DNA from: Bacteroidales bacterium | GTDB lineage: Bacteria > Bacteroidota > Bacteroidia > Bacteroidales > P3 | Assembly (NCBI GenBank): GCA_017448905.1 | Contig: JAFSKP010000027.1 | Location: forward strand, 1 to 62,611 | Length of the DNA: 62,611 nt | Reading direction: 5' to 3' | Part shown: piece after piece, positions 52,501-59,599 of the stretch | Layout of the letters: each line of letters begins with the position of its first letter | Numbering within the stretch: position 1 is the first letter of the stretch | Notes under the pieces: generated by a model | Database searches by the model: none | Seen by the model: only the letters and a program-made list of their open reading frames with translations | What the model was told of the DNA's origin: nothing | Program-made: the position numbers and the translations under genes

Positions 52501-55500
52501 GGTCTCGCCATTCGTCGACGTGTGGGACAACAGGACAATCGACCTCAACGACGACGGTGACACCGATGACGAGTACGAGACTCCCCACCGCGTCCGCGGC
52601 GGTATGACCGGCGACGGTCTCGACGACAACGAGGATGACTACGAGGCTCCCGAGTCAACCCACCCCTACGGCCACGTCTACGGCTACACCTACCTCGTAG
52701 CCCCCGTCGAGACCATGGCATACGTCTATGGCATCTTCAAGACGTCGAGCGTCAACAACCTCGACGGCGGCTTCGTCTCGCCCTGCACCTGCAACAACAT
52801 CGTCGACTCCCTCTTCCCCTCCGCAACCAACCGCCAGGAGATTGGCTACACCAACGTCTCCTCCACCGGCCCCTACCGCACTTGGCGCATAGGCACCACC
52901 CAAGGCCTTCGCAAGCGCAGCGCCACCCTCATTGCCAACAAGGTACCCGACCAGATCCTCAACTGGCCGCTGGCTACGGGCAACTATACGCTGCGCGATA
53001 ACGAGCGGAATGTGACTGCCAATGGCTTCAACCAGCAGTGGAGCAGCCTGGCATACGCCACCGCAGCCATCGAGCTGCCTCCCGCCAAGGACGGCAACTT
53101 CTACATCATCGACAAGGTCGAAATCGACCAGGCCAACGGTGCCGAGATGCACCTCATCGACCAGGGCTACGAGGCGGTCACCAACTCTGTCTTCCAGTCT
53201 TTCGGAACTGCCTCGTCCAACCTCGACCTGGCATCGATAGTAGGTGGCGACCAGGATGTACGCAACTTCACCTTCGGCCTCACTATGTCCACTGTCGCCC
53301 CCACATCTGTCAGCGGCAGGGTCACCAACTACTCTGATTACAACACCGTCTGGACGGGCACCACACCCGAGGGCGCTGCTCACCCCGTCTACGATATCCA
53401 GACACCTAACGGCCTCATACGGCGTGATATCGCCGTCTATGACTATACCAGTGGCTCCAGGTCGGAGAATCCCATTTCACCTGTGACCTACCATAAGCTT
53501 TGGCCCATCACCTCCATCTCGGGCAGCGAGTACATGAACAGCATCGGCGGCTACATCTCCAACGATGTCGAGAGCCCCATCCCCGGCGCCACAGAGGGCA
53601 TCATCCCACGTGTATCCCTGACACTGACCTACGACACGCGTATCAACACCACCATCGCGCGCGACGTGAAGTTCCGCATGCTCGAGTACGACAAACATGG
53701 TGAATATGTGGGTCCCATCGACATCACCGTCACCATCGTCACCGTCATTCGCGACTTCGAGGACCTCGACGCTGCGGTGCTGGCCATGTACAACGAGGGC
53801 ATCAGCGACGAATACGTTCGCCGCGTCAACATCCCGGCGGCATTCCTGCAGCGCGACCTCTACCTCGAGGATGTCAAGTGGGAACGCAACACCGATATCA
53901 GCGCCGACCACTTCCACCTGCAGGACATGGAGTCCGCCATCAGCGACAACAGCCACTTCGCCATCCAGGTGCGCCCCGTCGAGATGGTATCCAACACGCT
54001 CAACAACCACATGGGCTGGTACGACATCGTCGAGGAGAACGACACCATCGACCTTTACGCCCTCGCACAGGAAGACTACGTCAACCGCAGCTTGGGTGTC
54101 TCACTGTCGGATGCTCATTCGGTGAACTACACCTCGTGGCATAGCGACCCCACGACTCCCTACGACGCTGAAAGTCTGGAGACCATCGAGGAGCATTACA
54201 ACGGCACCATGCCCTCCTATGCCCATCTCACCACCCTCAAGGCTGCCAACACATGGGGCGACAATACGGCAAGCGAATGGTACGACGACCGCATCGACGC
54301 CACCTCGCTGCACGGCAACGAGGGCATAAAGCTCGGCACACTCGACGGGCGTGCCCCCGCCACACTCGACATCTCGCTCAAGTACGACGGCAACCTGGTC
54401 TACCCCAACCACTTCAACGACGGCGACCCCGGCCCGCTGGCATGGGCCTACCTCAAGCTGCACTGGTACAACAACAACGAGGAAAAGGACGGCGAGGACA
54501 ACGACGGCATCTTCTGGGTTAAAATAAAGGTTCGCACGCGCGAGAAGGGCGACACCATCTATATGGCCCCGGGCAACACCCTGGTACGCAGGACTGCCGA
54601 AAGCCAGCAGTGCACCGTCAGCTATTGGAACCACCCCGACTCTGCCCGCGTTGGCTCCGTGGAGGCCTTTGCCGACCGGATACGCAACAACCCCGACATG
54701 TATGTCAAGAACTTCGGCGAGGCCATGCGTATCTACCAGGAGGGCGACGTGCTCGACATCATGGAGACCATCACCATCGACGGCGGCGACCCCATATCGC
54801 TGGGCAGCAACGACTATGGCGGCATACAGGTGATACGCTATTCGGGCAGCCACTTCAAGTTCCCCTCGCTGGGTTGTGCCAACCCGCATGTGATGGTGAG
54901 GGTTTCGGAAAACGGACGCCTGGCGTTGCGCAACGTGCAGTTCAATGGCAGCGGCGCCACCAGGGTCAAGGAACGCTCCGACACGCGCGACGGCACGCTC
55001 GGGGTCACCTCCACCCAGTCGGGCTCCTACTACTACAACGCCTCCGCAAACCGTGTGAGGGCCCTCTATTTCGCCGAGGCTCCCATTCTCCACACCGATG
55101 CCGGCGGACAACTCTATTTCAACGACAAGGTGAGTCTCCTCAACAACTTCAGCAAGGCGAAGCTCTCCGACGGCGACACCTGCGGCGGTGCCATGGCCGT
55201 GACCAACGGCGGTATCGTCAACATGGGCAACGGCACCAGGATCTACGACAACCTGGTGGTGGAACAGAACGCCGCAGCCCCCGACAACTACGGCGGCGCC
55301 GTCTATGTCAACAGCGGCCTGCTGCGCGTGGGTCCGCAGGTGGAGGATGCCGAATGCATCATCGAGGCTCTGCACAACTACTACTATAAGAACGCTCTCT
55401 CCTCCACGCTCTCAGGTGTGGTGAATCAGGACATTGCCGCCAGTCCCATCGCCGGATTCGGCACCGATACCGTTCTCAGCATCGAAGGGACGAAGCATCC

Positions 55501-58500
55501 GGTCTACAGGCTCGACACCGCCGCCAGCGGCTCGTTGGCATCCACCTTCTCGCTCAGCAACGTCTACCTGACACGCACGCCCAACACGGTGACTTCGTCG
55601 CAGGTGACGGCGCCGGAAGGCTTGACAGCATCGCGGGCGGCGGAAATCCTCAATGTCCGCACCGACGGCCAGGGCGACCGCATCCAGTTCACTGGCGTGG
55701 TTAGCGAGGGCAGCCGCATCGGTGTCAGCAAGTGGTTCCCCGGCTACCCCTACACCTCCAGTGGCAGCAGCGACCGCCTCGACAACGACGTGCCGCGCGA
55801 CACCGTCTCCATAGCCGTCCTGATGGGCTCCGTTCAGGCTTCCATCGCCGAGAAGAACTATAGCAACGACGTCTTCTTCGACGACTCCAACTACTTCGCG
55901 CAGTCCAGCGGCGACCTCTCTTTCGCCATGAGCGGCAATCTCACCACCTACAAGGACAACAGCACCGACTTCCCCTCCTACACCGACCGCGTCTATCCCT
56001 TCTACCACAACTATGTGGATGCCAACACTATCTACCTGCAGCGCTGCGCCTCCTTCGGCAAGGGAGTGACACAGCAGAAACTGCTCTACAATACCGGCTC
56101 CGGCGACGTGGTGTGCAACGACTACAAGCTCGGTGACAGCATCTCCTTCCACTGGAACCCCGACGCCACCTGCGAGGTCATCACCGACTCCCTCTTCTTC
56201 CATGTCGGCGGTGGCTTCTTCCCCTATACCTACCATTGGGACTACGACGAGATTGTCAGCACCGCCGGCAACACCTATACCGTCACCCAGAACGCTGTCC
56301 GCGACCGCAACACCGTCGACCCCAACAGCATCAGCAACCTCGACGTCACCTCTTACGCCGCCAAGCGTGCCGCGTCGCAGTGCGACACCCTGGTGCTGCG
56401 TTCGCTGGTGCCCAAGCCGGGGCTCTCCAACTACCTCTTCCGCGTCACCGCCGACGACCTCTCCGGCCGCTGCGCCGTCTCCATGCCCATCATGATCCAT
56501 GTGGGCAAGACGACCACCGCCGGCGACCCGCGTGGCGACGGCCGCAGCTACTATGCCGACGACAACAACTTCCTGCGCCATAAGAACCCTGAGGCCTCCT
56601 ATCCCTCCGACCTGAAATACCGCGTCCGCGCCGCCGGCGTCGACAGCAGCAGCTTCCACGACCATGTGCGCTTCACCAACGACGGAGGCACTCTCAAGTT
56701 CTATACCGCCGACGGCACGGAAGTGCCATACGCACTCGACGGCAGCAGCATCCTGCGTTTCAACAGCAACATCGCCAACAACGAGGTTGAGCGTCATGTG
56801 CCTATCTATACCCACTCCGACAATGTCGACGACCCCGAGACGGGCACCCACGCCGGCATCCGTCGTGCCGGATTCACCAACAACTCCGGCATGAATTACT
56901 CGACGGGCAACAACAGCGGCACCCTCGCACAGCAGGCCCAGGCCTGGACTTTCACCGGCAGGCCCTACGCCGACGCATCCCATGCCATCACGGTCAGCTA
57001 TGTGCTGGAGGACGGTACCACTCCCGACCCCAGTGCCCCGGCCACCAACACCTACGCCAGCGAGATGGTGCCGCGCTACATGCGTGTCTATCAGTCGTTC
57101 CAGGTGGTGCCGCAGATAGAGCCCGCCGAGGCATGGCTTAACGACGGAGGCACTTATCCCGGTCACGTCTGGATCTATGCCGACGGCGAGACAACCTTCG
57201 ACGAGGCTCACCAGATCGACCAGTCGGCGGGACTCTGCCCCGGCACGCTGGTGCTGCTGCGCCCGCAGCCCGAGACGAGAACTGTTCCGTCGCCGCATAC
57301 TGGTGACCCCAACTACGCCGAATGGGACTACATGTACTGGGATTTCGACCCGTCGGCAACAGAGAACACCGCCTTCGTGGTGGGCAAGAGCAACGATGCC
57401 AACGCCCCGACGGTCTACTACTCGCCGAAGCAATACTGGTGGCAGGTGGTGAACCAATACAACGGCTATTCCACAGACCCAAGCGATAGCCCGAATATTG
57501 CCACACGTTTCGACTACGATTTCGACTACCAGGGCAACGTCACCATCTATTCCCGCAAGGGTCTGGCATGGCTCATCAGCACCGTGAACGGCTACAACGG
57601 ACAGAACGCCAACCCGTTCCATTTCAACAGCATCACCTTCGACTTCACCAATGATGACGAGTATGGCGGTATGGAGGGCACCGTCGACATGGGCCGCTAC
57701 CGCTGGACTCCTGTCGGCAACCTCAACAACCCATTCTCAGGTCATGTCGTCGGCAGCAACGGCGTGGTCAAGAACCTCATCGTCAATGAGCCTGACCTGT
57801 CGCAGGTGGCCATGTTCGGATACACCCACAAGGCGCATCTCGAGAACTTCCACCTCAACAACGTGGTCATGAAGGGCAGCAACTATGTGGGCAGCCTCGT
57901 GGCACAGTCGAACACCGACACCATCACCGGCATCATCACCGACGGCAACAACCTGCTGGGCGAATATGTGGTCGGCGGCCTGGTGGCACGTGCCGACAGC
58001 AACACCCTCATCGACAAGGCCGACGTGGGTGACTGGGGCAACGACGGCTCGGTGCGCATGATCGGCAACGCCATCTATGCCGGCGGCCTCGTGGGCCAGA
58101 TGGCCGGCAGCACCATCACCAACAGCTCGGTACATGGCATCGACTACAAGGACCTCTCCACCATCTATTTCGGCGGCATCGCCGGCACCACGGAGCTGGC
58201 ACAGACCGGCGCCGGAGCGCAGAAACCAATCATCCACAACAACCTCGTCCACATCGAGAATCCTTCCATAGGTAGCCAGCGCACCGGCGGACTGGTGGGC
58301 CGCGCCATGGCCATCGACCTCGTCAACGACTATGTCTATGGCGACATGGCGGGCATCGACGTCATCGGCTCCTACATTGCCTACGCGTCGCCCACGGCGG
58401 GCGCCGCCAATATGGTCGACTCGAACCTCTTCTTCAATGTCGAGGTCGTCGACACCAACCAGACAGGCAATGACGAACCCACTCATGGCGTCGCCGGCAT

Positions 58501-59362
58501 AGGCATGAACAACGGCGGCTACGTGGTGCACAACAGCTCCTCGTTCAGCGGCTACGGCAACCATGTCACCCTCAGCCAGAGCGTCGGCGGCATCAACAAC
58601 CTCACGCGTGTCCTCAACCGCTGGGTCAACGAGCATCCCGGCGAGGGCTACCTGCACTGGCGCTCGAGCCTCGACGGACGCAACCACGGCTTCCCCGTCT
58701 TCGGCCAGCCCGACCTCATCCCCATCAACGAGAGCCTCGACACCGCCGTCTGCGGCGAGCTGGAATGGGACGGCCTCACCCTCACCAACTCGGATGTCTA
58801 CATCTTCCACGTCACAGACAGCCTCGAGGGCATCGACAGCACCTTCACGCTCACCCTCACCGTCAACTACGGCGACACCGTGGAGGTCTCCGACACCGTG
58901 CAGCTGGGACAGCCCTACGAGGGCTACGGCATCAGCCTCACCGCCGACGAGGTGCAGGAGGCCTTCGGCAGCGACATGGGAGCCGACATACGCACACTCA
59001 TGCACATCGACAGCCTCCTCAACGCCACAGGCTGCGACAGCCTCGTCATACTGACCCTCTACATCGTCAACAACAATACCGGTATCGGCTCTCAACTCCC
59101 GGCTCTCAGCGCTGATGTCAAGATATATCCTAATCCGACGAGGAGTATGGTCACTGTCGAAGGCAGCGGCCTGATCAGCGTCGAGGTCTACGACAACATC
59201 AGCCGCCACGTGACCACAATAAATACCTCAACAGCTCAACAAATCAACAGCTCAACACCTCAACACCTCTCATTCGACCTCTCCAACCACCCCGCCGGAG
59301 CCTACTACGTCCGCGTCCGCACCGCCTTTGGCACCGTGGTCAAAAAAGTGATTAAGAAATGA
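46574..59362 (+). CDS. Giant T9SS-exported surface protein with about 33 YGGGN repeats
   Basis: The 4,262-residue protein has a signal peptide (hydrophobic core LVGATLLLLLALFPAPVSA, cleavage near residue 50; the ATG at 46574 or the later Met15 could start it). Then come a choice-of-anchor-J-type jelly roll (FETAIDGSGW ... YIDDITIS, about 58-208), an FN3 domain (about 212-297) and, from about 325 to 1800, some 33 copies of a [VI][YF]GG[GN]N-type motif every 30-60 residues. Examples are YGGGNQGDMTG and YGGGNMGLVGN. This region is probably a beta-solenoid. Residues 1800-3650 are less regular (a POMP-like stretch near 2775-2900). GLUG-type repeats (GGLVGQ) occupy about 3690-3955, and a sorting domain (IYPNPTRSMVTVEG ... 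KKVIKK) lies at about 4185-4262. A heptamer/octamer array interrupts that domain. An adhesin or surface-layer role is inferred. The next gene overlaps it (ATGA). Confidence 0.9.
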   Translation: MTKNRKYKAFRPSLMPTKISVLRGAAPLGAALVGATLLLLLALFPAPVSAQSPVSLPHTYGFETAIDGSGWTVSGTDYAIFDRSDAVNRTGSYSMEVNTVIFGDYTPLSEYFRSPLLPVTSNPVKVEFYYKGSASAPGPYSFKVIYTDDDDPDASYSLYDEGDVVTVTGSEWQHYAGFVPAGSRYVALAFEQDGIENVVYIDDITISENTSCAVATGLAASSVSAHSVRLTWTDNSGGYATYKIKNGDDEVATAGRGETSCYVRGLTEETAYTLKLVTVCGDDELDTPPTVSFTTTKDHGRPLVKGYVCGGGRMADVGGSTRVTVGNCDHLYAVYGGNDIAGEVKGDTSHYTGVGAYTGTEVNIGTDGTDGTSMIDYVYGGGSGFYSYVFEGGTSHDVLSAGAERTPVTGSAVYNYDYDPEGCNDSFGTLPTGAKIPTVSNTRVTVNSDYVYIDSLFGGAENAYVKGSASDTNVSITINKGTVFSAFGGNNYGGYLTANTWQHITLNGTLTDENSSASLGGDALTGSSHTCNGSVSCLMKKTVTSTSVAAEPHGIRYLFGGGNHVDGQNVHIEVHGGQVDTLFAGGNQASVASAKVEVDVDRPLYDSYAYSYDEESSVYDIRCLFGGNNHANMAAVPDLVFTRGGIHTLYGGGNQGDMTGSQSYADNNDVYTGASASARRSTKIEVNSPFVVCDTIYGGGQSAGTAHDTYIHLSRGDFGTVYGGSNFEGNIGHVGFHDGLGRNASGVAEAKTNIHVDGSATIEESLFGGSNGFYMVPSADGKQYTAERTHPLTGAYDYLSTSGHYVPEVWQTDVWVSGGTFEGKIYGGGNMAVVGTLAASDATDAVKKQSEGTTKLLFTGGWMKADVYGGGNYASVFGISDVLINGTDTYPWFDANVYGGNDKFGTVTGGPSRTGTTSTQCGTDVVWSTMPTYMTEDVDIANRRVDLTASNAASRVLVEGYPSFYKNIFGGGNGAYNYFTYNRDGEGNYVEDDGEADGLAKTFALDRNDGWDDVATFSNMFHPDQPSSFVDLHSDAGVGMQKVFGGGNNVTVGKDITINGVEIAMGKATVWLNSTDYDEEASYADVGRIYGGNNLAAMAAVPRVYLLKGIAREVYGGGDQGDMTGTTALTDGVSTEGHVDEYGFNSGTSVFMSGSEVDVLHAIYGGSNVADVTNGTFVGINRGKASGSIFGGNNVSGNVSSSHVMLLGEHDIAVGGEVFGGGKGDYVYSVNSASPEEGVYYWDVDYELYGISDSYSRTTGRPYTTNTSVLVTGKVQMNGNIYGGGLAGGCDVTEVVIDAPEGRFNDMIFGGSKGDITQIGNKDTSFTGYTDGVERPHCGTVSSETNVHIKQMAAMSGSHRRAFFGGGYSGDVNGNTNVTLYNTNEASIPAVYLGGLAASVSGTATGLFNGYEPSGRANIVDTIYGGNDFTGLVNATSLTVNSGIYQHVFGAGNGDYDYATLLSGSGFTTLDTTPYSMSVNVVYNGGIFRGTVYGGGNMGLVGNRDMVSTDMEADDAGRYAHLGRIRVTINDGEFRRHVFGGARGKTKMKGRYFGTATGTHNNVEGSALGKQLVYGIKQVDMYGGTVLFSLHGGSEAVDDGYPFECLGPDSTNFYKNLADRVSYDISAASSNPQCPHSTMRPSSIVNLVGGHVRKSVYGGGYQGNIYGSVFVNIGTVAIDDSPVWTRYASMRIDGNNSNNIASLKPVADSLVPATLNLDASVYNCADWGEAGDKAYFNTRGVFGGETNIIIDGNGYNTTGEASVPGGKPEMDIAVNIIGAGTSTEGGDINRLIIMRNYGSYVCPKPVKSLYSIQRADKVVLDRVYLNIYGEQDAFESYATPNFTLNRLDTLVLCNDNVLNLESAANFIGLHASMKNIPDANIASVYRIYNINGSSPNLVTDVAVNTNGATEAIATAGEHLVSDDILDNQVDGDDCDSESGTGCDLLDVCALVPNNRGSEGRPGTYNTIILDNGSYMKVSPFVDVWDNRTIDLNDDGDTDDEYETPHRVRGGMTGDGLDDNEDDYEAPESTHPYGHVYGYTYLVAPVETMAYVYGIFKTSSVNNLDGGFVSPCTCNNIVDSLFPSATNRQEIGYTNVSSTGPYRTWRIGTTQGLRKRSATLIANKVPDQILNWPLATGNYTLRDNERNVTANGFNQQWSSLAYATAAIELPPAKDGNFYIIDKVEIDQANGAEMHLIDQGYEAVTNSVFQSFGTASSNLDLASIVGGDQDVRNFTFGLTMSTVAPTSVSGRVTNYSDYNTVWTGTTPEGAAHPVYDIQTPNGLIRRDIAVYDYTSGSRSENPISPVTYHKLWPITSISGSEYMNSIGGYISNDVESPIPGATEGIIPRVSLTLTYDTRINTTIARDVKFRMLEYDKHGEYVGPIDITVTIVTVIRDFEDLDAAVLAMYNEGISDEYVRRVNIPAAFLQRDLYLEDVKWERNTDISADHFHLQDMESAISDNSHFAIQVRPVEMVSNTLNNHMGWYDIVEENDTIDLYALAQEDYVNRSLGVSLSDAHSVNYTSWHSDPTTPYDAESLETIEEHYNGTMPSYAHLTTLKAANTWGDNTASEWYDDRIDATSLHGNEGIKLGTLDGRAPATLDISLKYDGNLVYPNHFNDGDPGPLAWAYLKLHWYNNNEEKDGEDNDGIFWVKIKVRTREKGDTIYMAPGNTLVRRTAESQQCTVSYWNHPDSARVGSVEAFADRIRNNPDMYVKNFGEAMRIYQEGDVLDIMETITIDGGDPISLGSNDYGGIQVIRYSGSHFKFPSLGCANPHVMVRVSENGRLALRNVQFNGSGATRVKERSDTRDGTLGVTSTQSGSYYYNASANRVRALYFAEAPILHTDAGGQLYFNDKVSLLNNFSKAKLSDGDTCGGAMAVTNGGIVNMGNGTRIYDNLVVEQNAAAPDNYGGAVYVNSGLLRVGPQVEDAECIIEALHNYYYKNALSSTLSGVVNQDIAASPIAGFGTDTVLSIEGTKHPVYRLDTAASGSLASTFSLSNVYLTRTPNTVTSSQVTAPEGLTASRAAEILNVRTDGQGDRIQFTGVVSEGSRIGVSKWFPGYPYTSSGSSDRLDNDVPRDTVSIAVLMGSVQASIAEKNYSNDVFFDDSNYFAQSSGDLSFAMSGNLTTYKDNSTDFPSYTDRVYPFYHNYVDANTIYLQRCASFGKGVTQQKLLYNTGSGDVVCNDYKLGDSISFHWNPDATCEVITDSLFFHVGGGFFPYTYHWDYDEIVSTAGNTYTVTQNAVRDRNTVDPNSISNLDVTSYAAKRAASQCDTLVLRSLVPKPGLSNYLFRVTADDLSGRCAVSMPIMIHVGKTTTAGDPRGDGRSYYADDNNFLRHKNPEASYPSDLKYRVRAAGVDSSSFHDHVRFTNDGGTLKFYTADGTEVPYALDGSSILRFNSNIANNEVERHVPIYTHSDNVDDPETGTHAGIRRAGFTNNSGMNYSTGNNSGTLAQQAQAWTFTGRPYADASHAITVSYVLEDGTTPDPSAPATNTYASEMVPRYMRVYQSFQVVPQIEPAEAWLNDGGTYPGHVWIYADGETTFDEAHQIDQSAGLCPGTLVLLRPQPETRTVPSPHTGDPNYAEWDYMYWDFDPSATENTAFVVGKSNDANAPTVYYSPKQYWWQVVNQYNGYSTDPSDSPNIATRFDYDFDYQGNVTIYSRKGLAWLISTVNGYNGQNANPFHFNSITFDFTNDDEYGGMEGTVDMGRYRWTPVGNLNNPFSGHVVGSNGVVKNLIVNEPDLSQVAMFGYTHKAHLENFHLNNVVMKGSNYVGSLVAQSNTDTITGIITDGNNLLGEYVVGGLVARADSNTLIDKADVGDWGNDGSVRMIGNAIYAGGLVGQMAGSTITNSSVHGIDYKDLSTIYFGGIAGTTELAQTGAGAQKPIIHNNLVHIENPSIGSQRTGGLVGRAMAIDLVNDYVYGDMAGIDVIGSYIAYASPTAGAANMVDSNLFFNVEVVDTNQTGNDEPTHGVAGIGMNNGGYVVHNSSSFSGYGNHVTLSQSVGGINNLTRVLNRWVNEHPGEGYLHWRSSLDGRNHGFPVFGQPDLIPINESLDTAVCGELEWDGLTLTNSDVYIFHVTDSLEGIDSTFTLTLTVNYGDTVEVSDTVQLGQPYEGYGISLTADEVQEAFGSDMGADIRTLMHIDSLLNATGCDSLVILTLYIVNNNTGIGSQLPALSADVKIYPNPTRSMVTVEGSGLISVEVYDNISRHVTTINTSTAQQINSSTPQHLSFDLSNHPAGAYYVRVRTAFGTVVKKVIKK
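59227..59269 (+). repeat. Octamer array inside the T9SS sorting domain of the giant gene
   Basis: About five CTCAACAG/CTCAACAC units encode STAQQINSSTPQHLS between two beta strands of the C-terminal domain, at about residues 4218-4232. The frame is maintained. Confidence 0.85.
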
Positions 59363-59547
59363 CAAAGAAAAAGCAGCCATACGTCCCCCCGGAACTCGAT
59401 GTCTACCGCTACGTCGTCGAGAAAGGCTTCCAGCAGTCGGTGAAAGCCAGTGAGATCCCCGAGACTTTCAGCGAGTACAACGAACTCGGCGCCGGCGGAG
59501 GTTCCGCCACCGACAACGGGACGGGCACCTGGGACGTCGAGTGGTAA
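59359..59547 (+). CDS. Small 62-aa protein coupled to the giant gene
   Basis: The protein starts MTKKKQPYVPPELDVYRYVV and ends TGTWDVEW; in the middle are KGFQQSVKAS and the flexible GAGGGSATDNGTG. Its ATG overlaps the giant gene stop (ATGA), so it is made in step with the giant protein. The opening 'K..Y.PPEL.V......E.GF..S' is a phrase I associate with short Bacteroidales proteins found beside exported genes, of unknown role. There is no normal signal peptide. It may be a secreted peptide, a chaperone-like partner, or a regulator; none of these can be shown here. Confidence 0.8.
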   Translation: MTKKKQPYVPPELDVYRYVVEKGFQQSVKASEIPETFSEYNELGAGGGSATDNGTGTWDVEW

Positions 59548-59599
59548 CCCTTGTGCCGCAAAAACAACAATCGCTATAAATCAACCTATCATTCAAAAA

